Origin: Candidatus Paceibacter sp. | GTDB lineage: Bacteria; Patescibacteria; ABY1; S139-126 | NCBI GenBank assembly: GCA_020724865.1 | Contig: DYGA01000002.1 | Coordinates: forward strand, 1 to 64,000 | DNA: 64,000 nucleotides | Direction: 5' to 3' | In this document: positions 16,249 through 23,955 of the stretch, piece by piece | Position numbering within the stretch: the stretch's first letter is position 1 | Layout: every line of letters starts with the position of its first letter | Notes under the pieces: model-generated | The model's database searches: none | Told to the model about the DNA's origin: nothing | The model's input: the letters and a program-made list of their open reading frames with translations, nothing else | Program-made: the position numbers and the translations under genes

Positions 16249-17373
16249 ATGAACTGGTATCACAAAGTACTTATTATTTTGGTGGTTGGATTATTTATAT
16301 TTATCCATCAAGATGTATTGGTACAAAATTACCGTGATAATTCGCCAGTTCTATCTAGCGAAGAAATCACGAAGCTTGAACAGCAAGTAGCACAGATTAG
16401 TGCAACTGCTACTCAAGATATTAAGTCTGGGACGTATAGCCCCGCAAAGTGGCAACAGCATGTCTACTTTTTGCAAACACAAGTTTTGCAAAAATTTGGT
16501 GGTATCTATAGCCGAGAAAAGTTTTTTGTTGAAGCTGGTAGAATTCTTGATTATACAATCAAGAATTATTATGAGCCTAGATCGAATGATCCAGTTAAAG
16601 GATTATTGTTTCAACAAGAAATAAATAGTGCTCAAGCCAAAGTTTTGCATGAGAACAACGTGACAGTAGACTGGTCAAAATTTGTTTCCAGCATTTGGAG
16701 TTTTTATTTATCATTTTTGCCCTACACCTTATTAATCATCTTGATTAGAAGGTCGGTTATTTATAAATTAAAATTCCACTCAGCTGGCGATGTTGCAGTT
16801 GTCATACTTAGTACCTTTAGCATTATTGGTATTTTTGTTTATAAGCCCAAAAGCTTATTACAAAAAACAATAGATGCTGAACTCAAAGTTTGGCAGGAGA
16901 AAATCGGTACAAAAGGCTGGAGATTAGCTCTGGCTTATACATTGGCAATTATATTTGCCATCGGTACTATACTTCGTCCCGCCAAGGTCTACGCGCAAGA
17001 ATTTTTCAAGGAAAGGGTAGTAATTACCCAAATGGTGGAATTAGATTCGGAAGATGAATCTTTAGAATTTAATTTAGCAATTGTGGCAATATTGCAAAGA
17101 TATTTTGTGGAAACAATCAGAGCAATTCAGAAATTTATATTTCTGTTTTTCTCCCCGATGTTCATTCTGTTGAATATCCCGCCGCCACGGAGTTTCATTT
17201 TTGTTTCTTGGCAAACGCCAAGAGACAAAATAGTATTATCTAAAATGATAGTTGGCTGTAGAACTCCTAGTGTTTTGTTTCAGTTTAACTTAATTAACCG
17301 AAACAATAAAAAACACAAAGGAATTTACAGTGAAAAATATCATTTTAATATTATTAATTTTTTTGGCCGCTAA
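16249..17373 (+). CDS. Multi-pass membrane protein, unknown function
   Basis: 374 residues. A short N-terminal anchor (about 6-22) precedes an exported, mostly helical domain (to about 140). About four further hydrophobic segments follow (roughly 145-165, 178-195, 222-243 and 285-308). It has a good SD (AGGAG, 8-9 nt upstream) and a strong promoter. The final 15 codons overlap the next gene in another frame, so the C-terminus could be extended by a lost stop or a sequence error. Family not recognised. Its placement next to a secreted beta-rich protein suggests an envelope function. Confidence 0.7.
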   Translation: MNWYHKVLIILVVGLFIFIHQDVLVQNYRDNSPVLSSEEITKLEQQVAQISATATQDIKSGTYSPAKWQQHVYFLQTQVLQKFGGIYSREKFFVEAGRILDYTIKNYYEPRSNDPVKGLLFQQEINSAQAKVLHENNVTVDWSKFVSSIWSFYLSFLPYTLLIILIRRSVIYKLKFHSAGDVAVVILSTFSIIGIFVYKPKSLLQKTIDAELKVWQEKIGTKGWRLALAYTLAIIFAIGTILRPAKVYAQEFFKERVVITQMVELDSEDESLEFNLAIVAILQRYFVETIRAIQKFIFLFFSPMFILLNIPPPRSFIFVSWQTPRDKIVLSKMIVGCRTPSVLFQFNLINRNNKKHKGIYSEKYHFNIINFFGR

Positions 17374-18142
17374 TGGCCAAATATTTTCTCAGGATTTAAC
17401 AATTACCCGCAAATATGCCGGTGTAATCTATACCGGAGTAATTGATCAAAAGATAAATATCAACAGCAATGTTGATTATATGTTTGGTTTAGAAACCAAG
17501 TATACATTATTTAAGGATAATGATTTATTTTTTAGATCACGTTACTCAAATCCTGATGAAAGTCTTGGTAGCTTTTGGTACGAGTCAAATTTTTCCGAAC
17601 TTAAGATTAAGGTCGGTTATATTGCCAGACAAATCACTCTTACTAGACCTCATCCAATCGGCTCAGGTGGACACTTTGAACCTTTCCCTTACGGAAAAAT
17701 TCCTGGTGGCGCTCCGGGCGTAGATGTTTCCTTAAATGGTAAAGAGTGGTCAGTGGGGTTAGGTTATTCCTACAATTCTCAAAAACAAGTCAGTGAAGCA
17801 AATTTTGGTGTTGGCTTCAAAGATGAAGATTTAGAGATAAGAGGTGGACTGGTTTATAGCCAGTTATACCAAGGAGTAGCCGGTCAGGTAATATACCAAA
17901 AAGTAAAGCTGATGTGCTTTTTTGAATCAGACTCCCTACTAACGAATTTTTTGTTTATCAGTGGCCCTATAAACGGCTACTTAGGATCAAGCTATGATCA
18001 CAAAGAAAAAGATTGGGAAAGAGTGGAGTTTGGTCTGACAAAAAATTTATCAGCATCTTACGGTTTAAGTGGGGTAGTAGCTAGTGGATATGATCCCTTA
18101 AATAAAAAAATAATAATTTATTTTTGGGTTTATATCCAATAA
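17330..18142 (+). CDS. Secreted beta-strand-rich protein, barrel-like
   Basis: 270 residues with a clear signal peptide (MKNIILILLIFLAANGQIFSQ). A GTG start is chosen because it begins the signal peptide and has an SD-like AAAGGA 8 nt upstream. The mature part is a run of alternating short strands (for example YAGVIYTGVIDQKININ, YMFGLETKYTLF, EFGLTKNLSASYGLSGVV) with turns, like a small outer-membrane barrel or a porin-like repeat. CPR cells are thought to lack an outer membrane, so this is odd. A secreted surface beta-sandwich is the alternative. It overlaps the upstream gene by 44 nt. Confidence 0.7.
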   Translation: MKNIILILLIFLAANGQIFSQDLTITRKYAGVIYTGVIDQKININSNVDYMFGLETKYTLFKDNDLFFRSRYSNPDESLGSFWYESNFSELKIKVGYIARQITLTRPHPIGSGGHFEPFPYGKIPGGAPGVDVSLNGKEWSVGLGYSYNSQKQVSEANFGVGFKDEDLEIRGGLVYSQLYQGVAGQVIYQKVKLMCFFESDSLLTNFLFISGPINGYLGSSYDHKEKDWERVEFGLTKNLSASYGLSGVVASGYDPLNKKIIIYFWVYIQ

Positions 18143-18190
18143 TTAACATATTTTTCCAACTTTCAAATAAGAAAGGAGGTAAAAAATTCG

Positions 18191-18219
18191 AGTCGTCTTA
18201 AAAAAGACGACTCTTTTTA
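18191..18219 (+). terminator. Terminator before the arsR operon
   Basis: GAGTCGTCTT pairs with AAGACGACTC, followed by T5. An SD-like AAAGGAGGT at 18172-18180 sits just upstream with no start codon behind it. Confidence 0.9.
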
Positions 18220-18223
18220 TATT

Positions 18224-18268
18224 TGACAATTTTTTTTAATTTGTTAATATATCAATATTGATTGATAT
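18224..18268 (+). promoter_or_regulatory. arsR promoter with overlapping palindromic operator
   Basis: TTGACA at 18224-18229 and a TAATAT/ATATAT -10 near 18245-18252. The -10 overlaps ATATCAAT-ATTG-ATTGATAT (18249-18268), a perfect 8-bp inverted repeat of the kind bound by ArsR/SmtB repressors. This implies autorepression of the four-gene operon. Confidence 0.75.
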
Positions 18269-18292
18269 TTATAATATTAAATTATAGATTAT

Positions 18293-18598
18293 ATGAATTT
18301 TAATTGTTGTAAGACTAAAAAATCAAAAGAAGATTTAGAAAAAATTACAAAATTTTTGCAAGTAATTGCCGAGCCAAATCGGTTAAAAATTTTGTGTATT
18401 TTGCGAAAAAAAAGTTTATGTGTTTGTGATATCTGGGAATATTTGGATTTACCTCAAAATTTAGTTTCTCATCATTTAAAAGTATTAAAAGATCAAAAAT
18501 TGGTATTGGCTAAAAGAGAAAGTACTAAAATTATTTATACAATTAATCCATCTGTAATAGATGAAAATATTTCATTATTAAACTTATTTATTAAATAA
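18293..18598 (+). CDS. ArsR/SmtB-family metalloregulatory repressor
   Basis: 101 residues with the winged-helix fold: IAEPNRLKILCILRKKSLCVCDIWEYLDLPQNLVSHHLKVLKDQKLV. The CVCD motif in the alpha-3 helix matches the ELCVCD metal/arsenite site of ArsR. Two more Cys lie at residues 5-6. It should release the operator on binding thiophilic metal or metalloid. It is the first gene of an operon with a thioredoxin-like protein, an ArsP-like permease and a thioredoxin-CcdA fusion. Arsenic is the most likely signal, but copper or redox sensing cannot be excluded. Confidence 0.93.
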   Translation: MNFNCCKTKKSKEDLEKITKFLQVIAEPNRLKILCILRKKSLCVCDIWEYLDLPQNLVSHHLKVLKDQKLVLAKRESTKIIYTINPSVIDENISLLNLFIK

Positions 18599-18604
18599 AA
18601 AAAT

Positions 18605-18838
18605 ATGGTAATCAAAATTCTTGGTTCAGGCTGTCCCAATTGTTTAAAATTGGAAGCCAATGCCAAACAAGCTGTCGCAGAGCTTGGTTTAAAAGATATA
18701 AATATAGAACATGTATATGATTTTGAAGAAATTTTAGAATATGGCGTTATGGCTACGCCAGCAATTGTGATTGATGAACAAGTAAAAGCAGCCGGAAGAA
18801 TCGTGCCCGCCGAAGAAATAAAGACTTGGTTAAAATAA
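18605..18838 (+). CDS. Small thioredoxin-like protein (thioredoxin_3/MTH895 type)
   Basis: 77 residues. The start MVIKILGSGCPNCLKLEANAKQAV carries the CPNC redox pair, and VMATPAIVIDEQVKAAGRIVP provides the cis-Pro strand. This small family often accompanies ArsP/COG0701 permeases and ArsR regulators, as here. It probably shuttles electrons or hands a thiol-bound metalloid to the permease. It starts 6 nt after arsR, and its stop is 5 nt before the permease ATG. Confidence 0.93.
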   Translation: MVIKILGSGCPNCLKLEANAKQAVAELGLKDINIEHVYDFEEILEYGVMATPAIVIDEQVKAAGRIVPAEEIKTWLK

Positions 18839-18843
18839 AAAAT

Positions 18844-19956
18844 ATGAAAAAAGAATTAAAAATCATGGCGTTACTATTGGGTCTATTTTTACTGTTTTAT
18901 TTTATGCCTCTGAATTCGGTATTATTTACTGATGCTGTGTTCTCTGGTTTAGCCTTACTCAATGAATATGCTAGACAACATGTATTAACTTGCTTAGTGC
19001 CAGCATTTTTTATTGCCGGTGCAATTTCTGTATTTGTTAAAAAAGATTTTGTTTTAAAGTATTTGGGCGGGCAAGCAAAAAAAATCGTTTCGTATTCTTT
19101 AGCTTCGGTATCTGGAGCAATTTTGGCGGTGTGTTCTTGTACTATATTGCCGTTGTTTGCCGGCATTAGGAAAAGGGGAGCAGGACTGGGCCCGGCAATT
19201 ACTTTTTTATTTTCTGGACCGGCCATCAATATCGCAGCTATGTTTCTCACTTTGTCAGTTTTGGGTTTGAATATTGGTTTAGCCAGAATTATTTCAGCTA
19301 TTTTTCTATCTATCTTAGTTGGTTTGTCCATGCAGTTAATATTTAGAGAAAAAACCGAAAACGGTAATCTTTTTATAGAACAAAGCAACCAACCTTCTTA
19401 TGGTAAAATTACAGTTTTAATTTTTATGTTGACTATGGTTGGTATTTTAGTGGTCAATGGTCTGCAGATCGGTGTAACGATTAAATACTTACTCATGGCA
19501 GGTTTAACGATAGTAGTGGCGATAATTGCTTTGACTAAATTCCAAAAACAAACTAACCACGAATGGCTCAAAGAAACTTGGAGTTTTACTAAAATGCTTT
19601 TACCAATTTTGTTTATTGGTGTATTTATAGCCGGGTTTATTATGCCGTTTTTACCAGAAAGTTTAATTGTTAAATTGGTTGGGACAAATTCAGTTTCAGG
19701 CAACTTAGTGTCTTCTATTTTTGGCGCTTTTATGTATTTTTCTACATTGACAGAAATTCCTATACTACAGGCTTTAATTGCCAAAGGTATGAATCAAGGG
19801 CCGGCTCTTGCTTTACTTTTAGCTGGACCATCTTTGAGCCTTCCCAATATGTTGGTGGTCAGGCGCATTTTGGGAAATAAAAAAACGGCTGTTTATGTTT
19901 TATTGGTTATATTTTACTCAACTATTGCTGGTCTTATCTTTGGTAGTTTAATATAA
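18844..19956 (+). CDS. ArsP/COG0701-type permease
   Basis: 370 residues with about eight to ten membrane helices. The signature CSCTILPLFAGIRKRGAGLG, followed by FLFSGPAINIAAM, identifies the DUF318/ArsP permease family, and a second inverted half (STLTEIPILQALIAKGM...LLAGPSLSLPNML) mirrors it. Known members export organoarsenicals or act in thiol-linked metal handling. The Cys-x-Cys pair is the probable substrate site. I chose the ATG at 18844 over an in-frame TTG at 18826, which would overlap the thioredoxin gene. Confidence 0.9.
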   Translation: MKKELKIMALLLGLFLLFYFMPLNSVLFTDAVFSGLALLNEYARQHVLTCLVPAFFIAGAISVFVKKDFVLKYLGGQAKKIVSYSLASVSGAILAVCSCTILPLFAGIRKRGAGLGPAITFLFSGPAINIAAMFLTLSVLGLNIGLARIISAIFLSILVGLSMQLIFREKTENGNLFIEQSNQPSYGKITVLIFMLTMVGILVVNGLQIGVTIKYLLMAGLTIVVAIIALTKFQKQTNHEWLKETWSFTKMLLPILFIGVFIAGFIMPFLPESLIVKLVGTNSVSGNLVSSIFGAFMYFSTLTEIPILQALIAKGMNQGPALALLLAGPSLSLPNMLVVRRILGNKKTAVYVLLVIFYSTIAGLIFGSLI

Positions 19957-19968
19957 AATAAAAATAAT

Positions 19969-21168
19969 ATGTATAAAAAAATTTTATTTCTACTATTTTT
20001 TGTTTCTTTATTGTTTATTCCTCAGCAAAATGTTTTTGCCCAAGATTCATCTCAAACCAATATTTATTTTTTTTGGGGACAGGGTTGCCCTCACTGTGCT
20101 AAAGCTGAACCATTTTTGAAAAAACTTGATCAACAATACAGCGATGTCACTTTATATGATTTTGAGGTGTATTATAATCGTACTAACCAAAAATTATTAC
20201 AAGAGGTGGGACGAACTTTGGGTATAAATATTTCTGGCGTACCAGCAATTATTATTGGCGATCAGGCAATTATTGGTTTTAGTGAAACTATTACTCCCAG
20301 TGAAATAGAGCGGCGAGTAGAAATGTGTCAGCAGTTGGGTTGTCCTGATGAAATCGGTAAAATTTTAGGTATAGAAAAAAAAGAACCAATTGTTGAACCA
20401 GTGACAGAAAATATTAAATCTATCAAGATTCAAGTCCCTTTTTTACATGAGATTGAAACTAAAGATTTTTCTCTGCCAGTCCTGACAATTATATTGGGGG
20501 TATTGGACGGTTTTAATCCTTGTGCCATGTGGGTACTTTTGTTTTTAATCAGTTTACTACTGGGCATGAAAGATAAAAAGCGGATGTGGATTTTGGGCAG
20601 TGCTTTTATTATTGCTTCAGCTTTAGTTTATTTTATTTTTATGGCCGCTTGGTTGAATTTAATAATTTTTTTAGGTTTTATAGTTTGGATCAGAGTATTG
20701 ATTGGTTTGATAGCTTTGGCAGGCGGCGGATATAATTTGAAAGAATATTTTACCAACCCCGAAGGTGCCTGTAAAGTTACTAATACGGAAAAACGGCAAA
20801 AAGTTTTTACCAAATTGAAAGACATTACTCAACAAAAAAGTTTTTATTTGGCTTTAGGCGGAATAATACTTTTGGCTTTTGCTGTCAATTTGGTAGAACT
20901 TGTTTGTTCAGCCGGGTTACCAGCTGTATATACTCAAGTTTTGGCTTTAAATGATTTAGCTAAGTGGCAATATTATCTATACATCAGTCTGTATATTTTG
21001 GTTTTTATGTTTGATGATTTATTGGTGTTTTTTGTGGCCATGACTACATTGCAGATAACTGGACTTACTACCAAATATACTCGCTACTCTCATTTAATCG
21101 GCGGAATTTTAATGGTAATTATTGGGTTATTGCTCATTTTTAAACCTGAAGCATTGATGTTTGGGTAG
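19969..21168 (+). CDS. Thioredoxin-CcdA/DsbD-like fusion membrane protein
   Basis: 399 residues. A signal peptide (cleavage near VFAQ) leads to an extracytoplasmic thioredoxin domain with the CPHC active site in WGQGCPHCAKAEPF and the cis-Pro strand GVPAIIIG. About six membrane helices follow, with Cys in DGFNPCAMW and LVELVCSAGLPAVYT, the DsbD/CcdA-like pair. It would carry reducing power from the cytoplasm to the outside, with its own receiving domain. It ends the arsR operon (12 nt after the permease). A second, domain-free CcdA is at 1644. Confidence 0.9.
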   Translation: MYKKILFLLFFVSLLFIPQQNVFAQDSSQTNIYFFWGQGCPHCAKAEPFLKKLDQQYSDVTLYDFEVYYNRTNQKLLQEVGRTLGINISGVPAIIIGDQAIIGFSETITPSEIERRVEMCQQLGCPDEIGKILGIEKKEPIVEPVTENIKSIKIQVPFLHEIETKDFSLPVLTIILGVLDGFNPCAMWVLLFLISLLLGMKDKKRMWILGSAFIIASALVYFIFMAAWLNLIIFLGFIVWIRVLIGLIALAGGGYNLKEYFTNPEGACKVTNTEKRQKVFTKLKDITQQKSFYLALGGIILLAFAVNLVELVCSAGLPAVYTQVLALNDLAKWQYYLYISLYILVFMFDDLLVFFVAMTTLQITGLTTKYTRYSHLIGGILMVIIGLLLIFKPEALMFG

Positions 21169-21383
21169 TTTAAATTGTTTTTTTGATATTAAAAAAATGG
21201 TAAATTTATTATATGAGTAGAACAAAATTGTTTTACCATTATTTAATTTAATGGCGATTTTATTGATAAGAGGAGTAATTTGGTTTTTTGATGGCAATGG
21301 GATGATTTCTTGCAATTTATTAACAGAATATAAATTTTCTGAAGATTTCTAAAATAGTAGCGTTCCAGTATAATAATTAAAAA

Positions 21384-21408
21384 ATCTCGCTAGCTAGCGA
21401 GGTTTTTC
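21384..21408 (+). terminator. Terminator abutting a truncated ABC gene
   Basis: CTCGCTAGCTAGCGAG (21386-21401) is a perfect self-complementary stem followed by T5. It sits at the breakpoint of the truncated gene. The 21169-21380 gap holds another hairpin (ATGGTAAA...TTTTACCAT) and no convincing gene. Confidence 0.75.
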
Positions 21409-21410
21409 GT

Positions 21411-21842
21411 TTGCGCTATTTAGGATATGTTTTTCAAGATTATGCTTTATTGCCTGAATTAACTGCTTGGGAAAATGTGGCCGTGCCTTTATTAATGATG
21501 GGACAAAGCAAAGCACAAGCTTATGAAAATTCTGTAGCTGCCTTAGAACAAGTTGACTTAGCTGATAAAATAAACAATTTACCTTCTCAGTTATCTGGGG
21601 GACAGCAGCAGAGGGTGAGTATTGCTCGGGCGATTGCTCATAATCCCAAAATAATTTTTGCTGATGAGCCAACAGCTAATTTGGATAGTATTACTTCAAA
21701 AAATATTTTATCAGTTTTTGCAAAATTGCACGAAGCTGGACAAACCATTGTAATGGTAACTCACGAGTTAGATTATGCTCGTACAGCCGGTAGAATAATA
21801 GAAATATCTGACGGCGTCATCGTATCAGATAAAAAAGCTTAA
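21411..21842 (+). pseudogene. 5'-truncated ABC transporter ATPase (LolD/MacB type)
   Basis: 143 residues equal to the last two thirds of an ABC ATPase. The Q-loop (YVFQDYALLPELTAWENV), signature LSGGQQQR, Walker B IIFADEPTANLD and the H-loop TH are present. The N-terminal strand set and Walker A (GxxGxGKST) are absent. The reading frame can be followed back only to a stop at 21378-21380, through the terminator stem. Without the P-loop it cannot bind ATP normally, so it is a relic or an accidental fragment. No permease partner is nearby. Confidence 0.85.
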
Positions 21843-21861
21843 ATGTTCTGAAACATGTTTC

Positions 21862-21905
21862 TTGACAGATTTTTTTATTTTTCATAAAATCCCTATATAG
21901 GGGAT
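21862..21905 (+). promoter_or_regulatory. Copper operon promoter with CsoR-type operator
   Basis: TTGACA (21862-21867), 17-nt spacer, TAAAAT (21885-21890). ATCCCTATATAGGGGAT (21889-21905) overlaps the -10 and continues past it. It is a G/C-tract palindrome like known CsoR sites, so CsoR binding would block initiation. Confidence 0.85.
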
Positions 21906-21966
21906 ATATAAAAAATTATAAATTTTAAATTATTAATTATAAATTACTAATTATTAAATAATAAAT

Positions 21967-22239
21967 ATGGATCGGCGGAGAAAAACGACAGTTAAGTCCC
22001 GAGCTTTGCATCGGATAAAAATTATTCAGGGGCATTTGCGGTCAGTGGAAAGGATGTTAGACCGTAATTCTTATTGTATAGATATAGTTCATCAGTCACG
22101 AGCAATACAAAAAGCTTTAAAGCAATTAGATTTGTTGATTATTGAGGATCATCTTAAACATTGCGTTGTCGATCAAGTGCGACATGGTCAAGAACAAAAA
22201 ACCACTAAAGAATTGTTAAAATTATATGAGTATAAATAA
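21967..22239 (+). CDS. csoR: CsoR-family copper-sensing repressor
   Basis: 90 residues, a DUF156 four-helix-bundle protein. The start RALHRIKIIQGHLRSVERMLDRNSYCIDIVHQ and the later LLIIEDHLKHCVVDQV give the Cys-His-Cys copper ligand set (Cys38, His61 and Cys65 by my count). Apo-CsoR binds the operator, and Cu(I) releases it. It is first in the copper operon, and its end overlaps the start of the next gene by 14 nt. A nickel/cobalt RcnR-like role is less likely because the following genes are a copper set. Confidence 0.93.
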   Translation: MDRRRKTTVKSRALHRIKIIQGHLRSVERMLDRNSYCIDIVHQSRAIQKALKQLDLLIIEDHLKHCVVDQVRHGQEQKTTKELLKLYEYK

Positions 22240-23719
22240 AAATATTGAAAAAAAGATTTTTTATGTTGAAGGTATGCATTGCTCATCCTGCGAACTGTTG
22301 ATTGAAAAAAAATTATTAAAAAAAGAAGGCATCAAAGCAGTTGAAGCATCATTAAATAAAGGACAAGTTTGTGTTTATTTTTCAGAAAAGAAAAATTTGG
22401 ATTTAGACAAAATAAATCAAGAATTTAAATCTTTAGGTTATAGTTTTTTTACTGAACCACAAATAAAACAAAATAAAAAATTATTTTATCAAACAGAAGG
22501 TAAGTGGCAGATAAATAAAGATAAATTGATTGCTTTTTTAAAAACATCGATTTTAGCTTTTAGTTTTTTATTGGCATTTTATTTTTTAGATAAATGGCAA
22601 CTAGGCAGATTTATTTCTGTAGATACACGTTCGTCTTTATCAGCTTTTTTTATTTTAGGAGTTATAGCTAGTGTGTCTAGTTGCGCTGCTTTGGTTGGGG
22701 GTGTGCTTTTAGCCATGACAAAAAAATGGCATGAGGCTTATATTGATAGTGACAATAATTTTCAGAAAACTTTGCCCCATTGGTTATTTCATTTAGGTAG
22801 ATTGTTAGCATTTTTTATTTTAGGTGGATTTTTAGGTTGGCTGGGCAGTGGTTTGTCTTTCAATAATACTTTTGGTTACGCTGTTTTAGTGGGATTGGTA
22901 TCATTACTAATGATTATTTTAGCTTTGCAAATGTTGGAGGTAAGTTGGGCGAAAAAGATTTCTTTGCGCTTGCCAAAATTTATTACTAGAAAAGTAGCTA
23001 GTGAAAATAGTTGGCAGGGTAAATATTCACCTTTTTTACTTGGAGTATTAACTTTTTTTCTGCCTTGTGGTTTTACTTTGATTGCTCAAGGTATTGCCCT
23101 GACTACAGGTAGTTTTCTGGCGGGGGCTAGTATTATGTTGTTTTTTGCTTTAGGAACTTTGCCAATGTTAGCAAGTATAAGTTATACTGGCTATCGTTTT
23201 ACTCAAAAACCTCATCTGACTGCTAAATTTTCCAAGGTTGCCGGCATTATTATAATATTTTTTGCCATTTACAATATCAACGGACAGCTCAATGTTATGG
23301 GATTACCCAGCTTACATGATTTAAAAAATTATTCTAATGCCAAAATAACCACGCCGTCAGAGCCAATTATTTTATTTGGGCCTGATGCCGGTAAAACTTT
23401 ATCCGTTAGTAAAAATAATTCTGAAAAAAAGGTTCAAGTTACAGATGATATTCAACAATTAGAGATTATTGCTCAAGGTTTTGAGTATACAAATTCTGGC
23501 AACACAGTTTTGCGAGCAAATGTTCCTACCGTTATGATCGTTGATAATCAGGGAATTTTAGGTTGCGGTGCTCAAATGGCTGCTCGTGGATTGTTCAGTG
23601 GTTTTGTCAATTTAAAACCGGGTATAAATAAAATTGATTTAGGCAGGCCCAAAGCCGGTAGCTATAAAATTACTTGCTCTATGGGCATGGTTCCGCCAAT
23701 TACGGTTACTTTTCAATAA
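22226..23719 (+). CDS. HMA - TauE/DsbD-like membrane - cupredoxin-like fusion protein
   Basis: 497 residues in three parts. Residues 1-75 are a heavy-metal-associated domain (VEGMHCSSCELLIEKK). Residues about 105-355 are a six- to seven-helix membrane domain of the sulfite-exporter/DsbD_2 class, with VSSCAALVGGVLLA and FFLPCGFTLIAQG. The C-terminus is an exported cupredoxin-like domain ending in AGSYKITCSMGMVPP, whose Cys and Met are type-1 copper-ligand-like. This combination could accept Cu(I) in the cytoplasm and release or oxidise it outside. The start overlaps csoR; an HMA chaperone and CopA follow. Confidence 0.88.
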   Translation: MSINKNIEKKIFYVEGMHCSSCELLIEKKLLKKEGIKAVEASLNKGQVCVYFSEKKNLDLDKINQEFKSLGYSFFTEPQIKQNKKLFYQTEGKWQINKDKLIAFLKTSILAFSFLLAFYFLDKWQLGRFISVDTRSSLSAFFILGVIASVSSCAALVGGVLLAMTKKWHEAYIDSDNNFQKTLPHWLFHLGRLLAFFILGGFLGWLGSGLSFNNTFGYAVLVGLVSLLMIILALQMLEVSWAKKISLRLPKFITRKVASENSWQGKYSPFLLGVLTFFLPCGFTLIAQGIALTTGSFLAGASIMLFFALGTLPMLASISYTGYRFTQKPHLTAKFSKVAGIIIIFFAIYNINGQLNVMGLPSLHDLKNYSNAKITTPSEPIILFGPDAGKTLSVSKNNSEKKVQVTDDIQQLEIIAQGFEYTNSGNTVLRANVPTVMIVDNQGILGCGAQMAARGLFSGFVNLKPGINKIDLGRPKAGSYKITCSMGMVPPITVTFQ

Positions 23720-23734
23720 TAAATAAAATAAAAG

Positions 23735-23944
23735 ATGACAAAATTAATAGTCAAAGGCATGCATTGTTCTGCTTGCCAGAGTTTAATAAAAATGGAGCTT
23801 GAAGAAAAAGGTTTGCCAGTCCAAGAAGTAAAATTACTTGCCGGAGATAGGGGCGAGGTTGAATTTGCAGATTTAAATGAAGAACAAATAAATTTAGCTA
23901 AAAAAACTATTGAAAAAATGGACAATTATTCTGTCATTTCTTAA
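23735..23944 (+). CDS. CopZ-like HMA copper chaperone
   Basis: 69 residues, one HMA ferredoxin-like domain with GMHCSACQSLI (CxxC at residues 10 and 13). It would bind Cu(I) in the cytoplasm and deliver it to CopA, encoded 11 nt downstream. It sits 15 nt after the fusion gene in the same operon. The CxxC loop sequence is close to that of the HMA domains of both neighbours. Confidence 0.93.
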   Translation: MTKLIVKGMHCSACQSLIKMELEEKGLPVQEVKLLAGDRGEVEFADLNEEQINLAKKTIEKMDNYSVIS

Positions 23945-23955
23945 ATATAAAAAAT

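Noticed and set aside
18172..18180. Orphan SD AAAGGAGGT suggesting a small gene
   Set aside because: No usable start codon follows before the terminator stem at 18191.
21251..21352. 33-codon frame from ATGGCGATT before the truncated ABC gene
   Set aside because: No SD or terminator of its own and no recognisable character; probably chance.
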